A DNA stretch of 64,000 nt from Luteibacter aegosomatis (GTDB lineage Bacteria; Pseudomonadota; Gammaproteobacteria; Xanthomonadales; Rhodanobacteraceae), in contig NZ_CP095740.1 in assembly GCF_023078455.1 (NCBI RefSeq), forward strand, positions 310,001 through 374,000. Reading direction: 5' to 3'. This document shows positions 34,222 through 41,715 of this stretch, one piece after another. Under the pieces are notes generated by a model. The model was not told the origin of the DNA. It saw only the letters and a list, made by a program, of their open reading frames with translations, and did no database searches. A program made the translations under genes and the position numbers. The number at the start of each line of letters is the position of its first letter. Position 1 is the stretch's first letter.

Positions 34222-35868
34222 TCAGCGGCGTGGCCAGCCCGCGACGAAGACCGCCAGCCCCGCCACGGCGAAGGCGCCGGGCAACGACCAGTGCGTATGC
34301 GGGGCCAGCGCGTACAGCACCGCCGAGCCCACCAGCAAGGCCGCGCCGAGGAAGCCGCACGCGAGCACGCGGTGGAGGCGGCGCGAGGCTTCGTGAGCCT
34401 GCAGCACGACGAGCGGATCGGCCACCTCGCGGCGCTCGCCGCTGGCCACCTGGCGCAAGGCGTCGCGCACCAGTTCGGGCACGCGCGGCGCCGTGTGGAT
34501 CCACTCGGGCAGGCGGCGACGCACGTCGCGCAGCGTGGCGCGAACGCTATAGCGCTCGCGCAGGATGCGCTTGAGCACCGGATGAGCCACGGCCCAGATG
34601 TCGATGTCCGGGTCGAGCATGCGGCCGACGCCCTCGATGTTGAGCAGCGTCTTCTGCAGCAGGATCAACTGCGGCTGCAGCGTGAGCTCGAAGCGCCGCG
34701 CTGTCTGGAACAGCTTCACCACCAGCTCGGCGATGGATATCTGCGAGAGCGGGCGGGTGAAGTAAGGCTCGCACACCGTGCGCACGGCGGCTTCGAGCTC
34801 GTCGAGGCGAACCGTGGTCGGCATCCAGCCGGCGGCCACGTGCAACTGCGCGATGCGCGCGTAGTCGCGCTCGAACAGGGCGATGAAGTTTTCCGCGAGC
34901 CAGTACTGGTCGGCCTCGGGCAGCGAGCCCATGATGCCGAAGTCGAGCGCGATGAAGCGCGGTTCGTCGAGGCGGGTGAGGTCCACCCAGATGTTGCCGG
35001 GATGGGCGTCGGCGTGGAAGAAGTTGTCACGGAACACCTGTTCGTAGAACAGGCGCACGCCCTTTTCGGCGAGCCGCTTGCGATCGAGGCCGGCCCGGTC
35101 GATGGCGGCGATGTCGTCGGCGCTCACGCCGTGCACGCGCTCGAGCGTGAGCACGCCTTCGGTGCTCAACTCCCAATGCACCTCGGGCACGTAGAGGTCG
35201 ATGCCGCTGGCGAAGTTGCGGCGGAGCAGGCTGGCGCTGGCGCCCTCGCGCTGCAGGTCGAGCTCGTTGGAGAGCATCTTCTCGACCTCGGCCACCACCT
35301 CGAGCGGCCGGATCTTGTCGGCGTTGGGATGCCAGCGCTGCGCCAGCTCGCCCAGGGCGTGGAGCAGGTCGACGTCGCGGGCGATGCGCTTGTCGATGCC
35401 CGGCCGCAGCACCTTCACCACCACCTCGCGGCCGTCGTGCAGCGTGGCCGCATGCACCTGCGCGATGGACGCGGAGGCGAGGGCGTTCTCGTCGAAGCGT
35501 GCGTAGAGGGTGCCGATCGGCGCCTTCAGTTCGCGCTCCACGATGGCGCGCGCCTCGACACCGGGGAAAGGCGGCACCTGGTCCTGCAGCAGGGCCAGTT
35601 CGTCGGCGACGTCGCCCGGCACGAGGTCACGGCGCGTGGACAGCACCTGGCCGGCCTTGACGAAGATCGGGCCCAGCTCGGTGAGGGCCAGGCGCAAGCG
35701 CGCGCCGCGCGGCAAGGCGCGCACCTCGGCGGGCGCGCGCGGGAACATCGCGCGCACGAGCTTGAGCGGACGAAACAGGTGGGCGCCGTCGACCAGTTCG
35801 TCGAGCTGGTATTTCAGGAGGATCGCGGCGACACGAAGCAGGCGGGGCGCGAGGCGCAGCGACGTCAT
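34222..35868 (-). CDS. ubiB: UbiB, ABC1-family ATPase for ubiquinone biosynthesis
   Basis: 548 aa. The atypical kinase fold has the family KxGQ motif as KAGQ (71-74), the Ala-rich nucleotide loop region around [12 protein letters not shown], and the catalytic-loop segments [14 protein letters not shown] and [12 protein letters not shown]. Two hydrophobic helices at the C-terminus (about 500-545) anchor it in the membrane. UbiB is thought to help extract lipid intermediates for the Ubi complex. Its start overlaps ubiJ by four bases. Confidence 0.95.
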   Translation of the reverse strand: MTSLRLAPRLLRVAAILLKYQLDELVDGAHLFRPLKLVRAMFPRAPAEVRALPRGARLRLALTELGPIFVKAGQVLSTRRDLVPGDVADELALLQDQVPPFPGVEARAIVERELKAPIGTLYARFDENALASASIAQVHAATLHDGREVVVKVLRPGIDKRIARDVDLLHALGELAQRWHPNADKIRPLEVVAEVEKMLSNELDLQREGASASLLRRNFASGIDLYVPEVHWELSTEGVLTLERVHGVSADDIAAIDRAGLDRKRLAEKGVRLFYEQVFRDNFFHADAHPGNIWVDLTRLDEPRFIALDFGIMGSLPEADQYWLAENFIALFERDYARIAQLHVAAGWMPTTVRLDELEAAVRTVCEPYFTRPLSQISIAELVVKLFQTARRFELTLQPQLILLQKTLLNIEGVGRMLDPDIDIWAVAHPVLKRILRERYSVRATLRDVRRRLPEWIHTAPRVPELVRDALRQVASGERREVADPLVVLQAHEASRRLHRVLACGFLGAALLVGSAVLYALAPHTHWSLPGAFAVAGLAVFVAGWPRR

Positions 35869-36533
35869 GCGCCGTTCCCCTTCAGGGCGCGCTCGATGCG
35901 GGCGAAACGCGCCTCGGCGCGCTCCGTGCGCTCGCGAAGCTCGTCCACGCCGTCGAGGAACCGATCGACTTCGCCCGGCGCCACGGCCACGCGCCCTTCG
36001 TCGCGCAGCCAGTCGGCGCCATCTTCGGTGAGGTGTGCGGCGGACTGCTTCGCATGGACGAAGGCGCGATGGAACGCCTGCGCCAGCGGCACGCCGATGG
36101 CATCGCCGAACGCCTTGGCGAAGGCTTCCTCGATGTCCGGGGCGTACTGGCGCGCAAGACGCTCCAGGCGGCGAGCCAACTCCGCGTCGCCCGCGATGTC
36201 GACCTTGCCGGGTGCCACGCCGTCGTCGTCGCGGCGCAGCGCCATGGCCAGCAGGCTGCCTGGCGAGGCGGTGACGCGCAGGCTGCCGCCGTCTTCCGCC
36301 GGGCCAACGCGCAGGCGGCCCTTCTCCACGGTGATGCGCAGCGCCAGTTCCGGGCCGCTCAAGTGCACCTGCACGCTGCGGCCGTCGAGCGCGTCGAGGC
36401 GGCCGCGGGTGTCCGGGTCGAGATCGACGGCGCGGTTGAGCACGGTTTCCATGGCCTTGCCGGCGAGGACGCGCAGCGGGCGGGGGAGGAAGCGGGAGGG
36501 GCCGGTGCTGGCCTGAGGGCGATCGGGGGTCAT
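35865..36533 (-). CDS. ubiJ: UbiJ, SCP2-domain ubiquinone biosynthesis accessory factor
   Basis: 222 aa. The N-terminal SCP2-like lipid-binding domain covers about residues 20-120 ([51 protein letters not shown]). A C-terminal coiled coil ends the protein ([22 protein letters not shown]), which in E. coli pairs with UbiK. The ATG at 36533 excludes a longer frame that reads through the inverted repeat. Unlike E. coli, ubiE is not upstream but at 53205. Confidence 0.88.
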   Translation of the reverse strand: MTPDRPQASTGPSRFLPRPLRVLAGKAMETVLNRAVDLDPDTRGRLDALDGRSVQVHLSGPELALRITVEKGRLRVGPAEDGGSLRVTASPGSLLAMALRRDDDGVAPGKVDIAGDAELARRLERLARQYAPDIEEAFAKAFGDAIGVPLAQAFHRAFVHAKQSAAHLTEDGADWLRDEGRVAVAPGEVDRFLDGVDELRERTERAEARFARIERALKGNGA

Positions 36534-36563
36534 GGCTGGATTGTAGCCTGCCGCCTCGTCCCG

Positions 36564-36640
36564 TTCGCGGACAGGGTCCGCTCCCACCCTTCGGTAGCCG
36601 GCTTTCCTACCGAAGGGTGGGAGCGGACCCTGTCCGCGAA
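36564..36640. repeat. Intergenic inverted repeat, family 1, copy D (perfect)
   Basis: Two perfectly complementary 34-base arms (36564-36597 and 36607-36640) with a 9-base loop. The outer arm is TTCGCGGACAGGGTCCGC, the inner arm CTCCCACCCTTCGGTAG. It lies between ubiJ and trmL and is the best-preserved member of the family. Confidence 0.93.
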
Positions 36641-36650
36641 TCATGGTGCC

Positions 36651-37115
36651 TCATGCCGCCCCGTCGAAGCCGCTCTGCCGCCACGCCTCGAACACCGCCA
36701 CCGCCACGGCATTGGAAAGATTCAGGCTGCGATTGCCCGGCCGCATCGGCAGCCGGATGCGCTGTGCCTCGGGAATCGAGTCCAGCACGTCGTCGGGCAG
36801 CCCCGCCGTCTCGCAACCGAAGAGCAGCGCGTCGTCCGCGCCGTAGGTCACGTCGGTGTGCAGGTGGCGGCCACGCGTGGAAAAGGCGAAGACGCGCGGA
36901 TGACCGAGGGCTTCCAGGCAGGCGTCGAGATCGTCGTGGACCGCCACACGGGCGAACTCGTGGTAGTCGAGCCCCGCCCGGCGCAGGCGCGTGTCGTCCA
37001 GTTCGAAGCCCAGGGGGCGGATCAGGTGGAGGCCGGCGCCCGTATTGGCGCACAGGCGGATGACGTTGCCCGTGTTGGGCGGTATTTCGGGTCGGAACAG
37101 GATGACGTGCGGCAT
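36651..37115 (-). CDS. trmL: tRNA (cytidine/uridine-34 2'-O)-methyltransferase TrmL
   Basis: 154 aa, SPOUT knot methyltransferase. The N-terminus MPHVILFRPEIPPNTGNVIRL, LIRPLGFELDD, the central ALLFGCETAGLP and the C-terminal RSLNLSNAVAVAVFEAWRQ are all typical of TrmL, which methylates the wobble base of tRNA-Leu. The length matches E. coli (157 aa). Confidence 0.96.
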   Translation of the reverse strand: MPHVILFRPEIPPNTGNVIRLCANTGAGLHLIRPLGFELDDTRLRRAGLDYHEFARVAVHDDLDACLEALGHPRVFAFSTRGRHLHTDVTYGADDALLFGCETAGLPDDVLDSIPEAQRIRLPMRPGNRSLNLSNAVAVAVFEAWRQSGFDGAA

Positions 37116-37122
37116 GCGCCCA

Positions 37123-37335
37123 TTATGTGCCAGCGGCGGCGCAAAGCACGCCGTCCGGCGGCAGGGCGCAGGCGCCCGCGGTGATCGAGGCCGCGGCCGA
37201 GTCGCCGACGACGGTGGTCGGTGCGGCGAGCTGCACCGAGGTGCCGGAGAGGCCGAGCATGTTGCCGAGGATGAGGCAGCAGACCATGACCGAGGCCACG
37301 AGCAGGCTGCGCAGGATGAAGAGTTCGTACTTCAT
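37123..37335 (-). CDS. Small membrane protein of unknown function (70 aa)
   Basis: 70 aa, unrecognised. One hydrophobic helix (LFILRSLLVASVMVCCLILG) follows the start MKYEL, then a short Ala/Thr-rich tail with two further cysteines. AAGGAT lies before the ATG at 37335. The first residues match those of the 27-aa neighbour upstream (MKFEL), and both are probably transcribed together from the sigma-54 promoter at 37496. A longer in-frame start at 37392 has no such support. Confidence 0.6.
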   Translation of the reverse strand: MKYELFILRSLLVASVMVCCLILGNMLGLSGTSVQLAAPTTVVGDSAAASITAGACALPPDGVLCAAAGT

Positions 37336-37361
37336 GGGATCGATCCTTCTGGGAATCCGGG

Positions 37362-37445
37362 TCAGGCCATCAGGGCCAGCGTGTAGCCGCACAGCAGCAT
37401 CGAGGTGACGAGGAAGGCGGCGAGCATCGGCAGTTCGAATTTCAT
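37362..37445 (-). CDS. 27-aa membrane microprotein
   Basis: A very short gene: ATG at 37445, TGA at 37364-37362, 27 codons. The ribosome site AAGGAG is ideally placed six bases before the ATG. It begins MKFELPMLAAFLVTSMLL and is almost entirely one hydrophobic helix with a single cysteine and tyrosine. The shared MK(F/Y)EL start with the 70-aa protein 26 bases downstream suggests related small membrane peptides. No family is recognised. Confidence 0.55.
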   Translation of the reverse strand: MKFELPMLAAFLVTSMLLCGYTLALMA

Positions 37446-37495
37446 GGCGTTCTCCTTGAGCATGGGTGGGCGGATCGCCCTGGCATGGGTATTAA

Positions 37496-37512
37496 GGCAA
37501 ACGCCGTGCCAA
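37496..37512 (-). promoter_or_regulatory. Sigma-54 (RpoN) promoter for the microprotein operon
   Basis: On the minus strand the sequence reads TTGGCACGGCGTTTGCC. This matches the RpoN consensus TTGGCACG-N4-TTGC at every core position, with GG and GC exactly ten bases apart (-24/-12). The predicted start is about 40 bases before the 27-aa gene. Confidence 0.75.
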
Positions 37513-37577
37513 CCTCGACAGGGTCTGCAATCAGCTGATTCGCATGAGATTTGTCACCCGTGGATGCATCGCCTCGT

Positions 37578-37612
37578 CTGTCCGCGGACAGCGGCCGCGC
37601 CATACCGGACAG
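37578..37612. promoter_or_regulatory. Candidate enhancer-binding-protein sites
   Basis: A 14-base perfect palindrome, CTGTCCGCGGACAG (37578-37591), is followed by a further CCGGACAG half-site (37605-37612), the CGGACAG units being 21 bases (two helical turns) apart. They lie about 70-100 bases upstream of the sigma-54 promoter, the usual distance for an activator of RpoN. They also lie just upstream of the divergent M16 peptidase gene. Confidence 0.4.
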
Positions 37613-37689
37613 TGACCGCATGGACATTGCCCGAGCCTGCGGGCTAGCCTCGGGCGGTTGCGGCCACGACGGCCCCTGAAGGAGTTCGC

Positions 37690-40533
37690 ATGAAGAAACG
37701 TCTTGCCCTGCTCGCCGCGGGATTGCTTTCCATGGCAGGCGGCGCGTCCGCCGCCACCGCGACGATTCCCGACATCCCCTACACCCGGTTCCAGTTGCCC
37801 AACGGGCTGACCGTGATCGTGCACGAGGACCACAAAGCCCCCGTCGTCGCCGTCAGCATCTGGTACCACGTGGGTTCGGCCGACGAGCCGACGGGCAAGA
37901 CGGGTTTCGCGCATCTCTTCGAACACCTGATGTTCTCCGGCTCGGAGAACCACAAGGGCACCTACTTCCAGCCTTTCGAGGTGGCCGGCGCCACCGACAT
38001 GAACGGCACCACCTGGTTCGATCGCACCAATTACTTCGAGACCGTGCCCACCACGGCGCTCGACATGGCGTTGTGGATGGAGTCCGACCGCATGGGCCAC
38101 CTGCTGGGCGCCATCGGCCAGAAGGAGCTCGACACGCAACGCGGCGTGGTGCAGAACGAAAAGCGCCAGGGCGAGAACGAGCCCTACGGCCGCGTTGACG
38201 AGAACGTGCTGGCCAACGTCTACCCGGCCAACCATCCGTACCACCACGACACCATCGGTTCGATGGCCGACCTCGACGCCGCCTCGCTGGCCGACGTGAA
38301 GCAGTGGTTCCACGACTACTATGGCGCCGCCAACACCACCCTGGTGCTGGCCGGCGACATCACGCTCGAGCAAGCGAAGGCCAAGGCGCAGAAATACTTC
38401 GGCGACATCCCGGCCGGTCCGCCGGTGCCGCGCCAGCAACCGTGGGTGGTGCCGCTCGGCGCCGATACGCGCGGCGTGCAACACGACCAGGTGGCGCAGA
38501 CGCGCATCACGCGCACCTGGGCCGTGCCGCAGTTGGGCACCGACGATGCGGTGCAGCTGGACCTGGCCACCACCGTGCTCGGCGGGGGCAAGACCTCGCG
38601 CCTGTACCAGCGCCTGGTCTACCAGGACAAGCTCGCCGACGACGTCTCGGTGGGCATTTCGCCGTTCGCGCTCTCCAGCCGCGTGCAGCTCTCCGTCGAC
38701 GTGAAGCAGGGCGTCGATCCGGCAAAGGTCGAGGCCGCCATCGCCGACGTGTGGAACGACTTCCTCGCCAAGGGCCCCACCGCCGACGAACTGGAGCGTG
38801 CCAAGGTCGCCAACCTCGCCGGCTTCGTGCGCGGCCTGGAAAAGGTCGGCGGCTTCGGCGGCAAGGCCGTCATCCTCGCGGAGGGCCAGGTCTACCGGAA
38901 CGATCCGGAGGGCTACAAGAAAGACCTCGAGCGTTCGCAGCAGGCCACCCCGGCCTCGGTGCTCGCGGCATCGAAGAAGTGGCTCGGCAAGGGCAGCTAT
39001 ACGCTGACCATCATGCCGGCCGCGCCCGGTTTCGATCCGGCCGCCGAGGACAAGGCCGTCGTCGGCCTGCCGAAGGCGGAAGGCCGTCCCGCGCCCGTCA
39101 TGCCCGCGGCGAAGAGCTACACCGCCGGCACCTCGCAGGTCGATCGCGCGAAGGGCGTGCCCCCGGTGGCGAGCTTCCCCGACCTGTCGTTTCCCAAGCT
39201 CCAGCGCGGCAAGCTGAAGAACGGCATCGAGGTGGTGCTCGCCGAGCGTCACACCGTGCCGGTCACGCAGGTCCAGATCCTGTTCGATGCGGGCTACGCC
39301 GCCGACCAGGGCCGCAAGCTCGGCACGGCCAGCTTCACGTCCACCCTGCTCAACGAGAGCACGAGCGACCTGGATTCGGTGGAGGTGGCGCGGCGCAAGG
39401 AGCGTCTGGGCGCCATCATCGGCTCCAACTGCTCGCTAGACACCTGCGCGGTGGCGCTCAACGCGCTTAACGCCGAACTGGTGCCCTCGCTGGCGCTGTT
39501 CGCCGACGTCGTTCGCCACCCGGCTTTCAAGGCCGACGACATCGAGCGGGTGCGCGGCCAGTGGATCGCGGGCATCGCGCAGGAGAAGACCGATCCCACC
39601 GGCCTCGCGCTGCGCACCTTGCCGCCGCTGCTCTACGGCAAGCAGCACGCATACGGCATCCCGTTCACCGGCAGCGGTACGGAAAAGGCCATCGCGTCGC
39701 TCACCGCGGAGGATCTCAAGGCGTTCCAGCGTGACTACCTGCGCCCGGACAACGCGCGCATCCTCGTCGCCGGCGACACGACGCTGGACGCCATCCTGCC
39801 CCAGCTCGACGCCGTGTTCGGCGACTGGACGCCGCCGCCGAGCGCGAAGCCGACGAAGAACGTCGGCACGGTCGCCGCGCAGCCCAAGCCGCGCGTGTTC
39901 CTCATCAACCGCACCGACGCGCCGCAGTCGCTGATCCTCGCCGGTCTGCTCGCGCCGTCCACCAAGGCCAAGGACGCGCTCGACCTGGGCATCGCCAACG
40001 GCGCGTTCGGCGGCACGTTCACCTCGCGGCTCAACATGAACCTGCGCGAGGAAAAACGCTGGGCGTACGGCGCGCAGAGCATGCTCTCCGACGCGCAGGG
40101 CCAGCGGCCGATGCTGTTCTACGCCCCGGTGCAGACCGACAAGACCGCCGAATCCGCCCAGGAAATCCTCAAGGAAGCCCGCGCCGTCGTCGGCCCCAAG
40201 CCGCTCACCGACTCGGAGATCGCCAAGATCCGCGCGCAGCGCGTGCGTGCCTTGCCGGGCAGCTACGAAACCACCTCGGCGGTGCTGGCGGCCATGTCGG
40301 GCATCGTGATCTACGACCGCCCCGACGACTACGTGCAGACCCTCAAGGCGCGCATCGACGCGGTGAACCGCACCTCGGCGGAAGCGGCCCTCTCGGCCGT
40401 GATGCATCCGGACTCGCTCACCTGGGTGATCGTCGGCGACCTGCGCAAGATCGAAGCACCGGTGCGGGCCTTGAACCTGGGCCCGATCCAGGTGATCGAT
40501 GGCGACGGCGAGCCGGTGAAGTCGTCGAAGTGA
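37690..40533 (+). CDS. Secreted M16-family zinc metallopeptidase (two-repeat)
   Basis: 947 aa. A signal peptide (MKKRLALLAAGLLSMAGGASA) precedes two pitrilysin-type halves. The N-terminal half has the inverted zinc motif HLFEH at residues 75-79 and the following substrate-binding GTTWFDRTNYFETVP region. The C-terminal half (from about residue 515, LKNGIEVVLAERHTVPVTQV) keeps the fold but has no zinc motif, as usual for the inactive partner domain. It is probably a periplasmic peptidase. GAAGGAG precedes the ATG. A hairpin follows the stop. Confidence 0.93.
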   Translation: MKKRLALLAAGLLSMAGGASAATATIPDIPYTRFQLPNGLTVIVHEDHKAPVVAVSIWYHVGSADEPTGKTGFAHLFEHLMFSGSENHKGTYFQPFEVAGATDMNGTTWFDRTNYFETVPTTALDMALWMESDRMGHLLGAIGQKELDTQRGVVQNEKRQGENEPYGRVDENVLANVYPANHPYHHDTIGSMADLDAASLADVKQWFHDYYGAANTTLVLAGDITLEQAKAKAQKYFGDIPAGPPVPRQQPWVVPLGADTRGVQHDQVAQTRITRTWAVPQLGTDDAVQLDLATTVLGGGKTSRLYQRLVYQDKLADDVSVGISPFALSSRVQLSVDVKQGVDPAKVEAAIADVWNDFLAKGPTADELERAKVANLAGFVRGLEKVGGFGGKAVILAEGQVYRNDPEGYKKDLERSQQATPASVLAASKKWLGKGSYTLTIMPAAPGFDPAAEDKAVVGLPKAEGRPAPVMPAAKSYTAGTSQVDRAKGVPPVASFPDLSFPKLQRGKLKNGIEVVLAERHTVPVTQVQILFDAGYAADQGRKLGTASFTSTLLNESTSDLDSVEVARRKERLGAIIGSNCSLDTCAVALNALNAELVPSLALFADVVRHPAFKADDIERVRGQWIAGIAQEKTDPTGLALRTLPPLLYGKQHAYGIPFTGSGTEKAIASLTAEDLKAFQRDYLRPDNARILVAGDTTLDAILPQLDAVFGDWTPPPSAKPTKNVGTVAAQPKPRVFLINRTDAPQSLILAGLLAPSTKAKDALDLGIANGAFGGTFTSRLNMNLREEKRWAYGAQSMLSDAQGQRPMLFYAPVQTDKTAESAQEILKEARAVVGPKPLTDSEIAKIRAQRVRALPGSYETTSAVLAAMSGIVIYDRPDDYVQTLKARIDAVNRTSAEAALSAVMHPDSLTWVIVGDLRKIEAPVRALNLGPIQVIDGDGEPVKSSK

Positions 40534-40545
40534 GGTAGACCCACG

Positions 40546-40578
40546 GCGGAACGCGCGAGCGGTGATCGCGCGTTCCGC
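40546..40578 (+). terminator. Putative terminator hairpin after the M16 peptidase
   Basis: GCGGAACGCGCGA, a 7-base loop and the exact reverse complement (13-bp stem) lie 12 bases after the stop. Only two T follow directly, so termination may be Rho-assisted. Confidence 0.5.
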
Positions 40579-40622
40579 TTCGTCGGGCTAGCATAGGCGC
40601 GACCGTGTTTCCGGAGCTGCAC

Positions 40623-41030
40623 ATGCGCAAGGCCCTCGTCCTCCTCATTCCCTTCGCCCTCACCGCCTGTTCCTGGGGTATCAAGCTCGACGACGGTGCG
40701 CGCAACGTTCGCACCGCATGGAACGGCGACACGTCCGGTTGCCGTGAGCAAGGCAAGGTCACGGTGTCGGTGATGAACCGCGTCGGGCCGGTCGATCGCA
40801 ACGACCTCAAGGTGCGCGACGAACTCGAGGTGCTGGCGCGCAACGAGGCCGCCAAGATGAACGCCGATACGGTGAAGCCGCTGGGCGAGCCGCGCGACGG
40901 TTCGCAGGACTGGGGTGCCTACACCTGTGGCGCGCGTTCGGTGGCCGGCCCGCGCACCGCGCCCGCCTCGGCCCCTCCCCAGAACCCCACGCCGCAGGGT
41001 GGGTTCGAGACCGTTCCGCTGAAGAACTGA
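40623..41030 (+). CDS. DUF4156-like lipoprotein
   Basis: 135 aa. A lipoprotein signal peptide ends in LTAC, with the lipidated cysteine at residue 16. The mature part (NVRTAWNGDTSGCREQGKVTVSV in outline, then DLKVRDELEVLARNEAAKMNADTV) matches the pattern of small DUF4156 envelope lipoproteins of unknown role, with two cysteines (SGC and TCG) that could bridge. GGAG lies before the ATG at 40623. The Pro/Ala-rich tail is low-complexity. Confidence 0.7.
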   Translation: MRKALVLLIPFALTACSWGIKLDDGARNVRTAWNGDTSGCREQGKVTVSVMNRVGPVDRNDLKVRDELEVLARNEAAKMNADTVKPLGEPRDGSQDWGAYTCGARSVAGPRTAPASAPPQNPTPQGGFETVPLKN

Positions 41031-41046
41031 TGCCCACGGGCGGGAC

Positions 41047-41075
41047 GACGGGCGCCGGTGGTAACGGCGCCCGTC
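41047..41075 (+). terminator. Hairpin after the lipoprotein gene
   Basis: GACGGGCGCCG, loop GTGGTAA and the exact reverse complement form an 11-bp GC stem 16 bases after the stop. There is no T tract; it is likely an RNA 3' end or stability element. Confidence 0.45.
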
Positions 41076-41152
41076 GACTCGGCCGAGACGATGGGACGCA
41101 CGTAGGGTGGCGAAAGCCATTCCGCGGAGCGTCCCATTTTTTATTACAGGTA

Positions 41153-41180
41153 TTGATATTTCATAAATGAATATTATATT
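41153..41180 (+). promoter_or_regulatory. marR-aae promoter with embedded operator
   Basis: -35 TTGATA (41153-41158), 16 bases, -10 TATATT (41175-41180), each five of six to consensus. The spacer and -35 are covered by a near-palindrome ATATTTCATAAATGAATAT (41156-41174), well placed for repression by the MarR protein encoded directly downstream. Confidence 0.6.
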
Positions 41181-41212
41181 TGTGATGTAGTCGCCCGCCA
41201 GCCTGGATTCCC

Positions 41213-41704
41213 ATGAGCGATTTCGCCCCCACCGAAGCCCGCCTCGACGTGACCCGGGGAAAGTACCCCGCGTTTCCGCGCGCACCGGCGATCCTGGTGC
41301 GCCTCATCAAGCATCTCTACAAGGAGATCCATGACGAGGCGAACGCGGCGATGCGCCCGCATGGGCTCAATCATCCCGAGTACAACATCCTGATGATGCT
41401 GTACGGGGCGCCGGACAACACCCTGACCCCCTCGGAACTGGCCGGCGCCGCAGGCGAGAAATCCGCCAACGTCACCCGTCTCACCACGCAGCTTTCCGAG
41501 AAGGGCTATATCGCCCGCGCCGGCAGCGAGGACGACCGCCGCAAGGTGGCCCTGTCGCTCACCCCCGAGGGCGTCGCCCTGATCGAGCGGTTCCTGCCGG
41601 ACATCGTCACCCTTCTTCACCGGCAGACGCGTAACCTGTCCGCAGGCGAGCAGGCGCAGTTGGAAGCGCTGCTCAAGAAGATGCTGGTCGGCTTCGGGGA
41701 ATAA
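41213..41704 (+). CDS. MarR-family transcriptional regulator
   Basis: 163 aa with a winged helix-turn-helix (LTPSELAGAAGEKSANVTRLTTQLSEKGYI, split around the recognition helix) and the wing SEDDRRKVALSLTPEG, the standard MarR pattern. It starts the run marR-aaeB-aaeX-aaeA and lies 11 bases before aaeB. It probably represses the pump until an aromatic acid ligand binds; in this locus a hydroxybenzoate is a reasonable guess. Confidence 0.9.
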   Translation: MSDFAPTEARLDVTRGKYPAFPRAPAILVRLIKHLYKEIHDEANAAMRPHGLNHPEYNILMMLYGAPDNTLTPSELAGAAGEKSANVTRLTTQLSEKGYIARAGSEDDRRKVALSLTPEGVALIERFLPDIVTLLHRQTRNLSAGEQAQLEALLKKMLVGFGE

Positions 41705-41715
41705 CGAGCCACGCC

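Noticed and set aside
34291..36516. A 741-codon plus-strand frame opposite ubiB and ubiJ
   Set aside because: Its composition (His, Arg, Gly, Glu rich) is that of an antisense shadow, and ubiB motifs are unmistakable on the minus strand.
37336..37392. Longer start for the 70-aa microprotein
   Set aside because: The upstream in-frame start overlaps the end of the 27-aa gene, has no ribosome site and would place charged residues before the MKYEL start shared with the neighbour.
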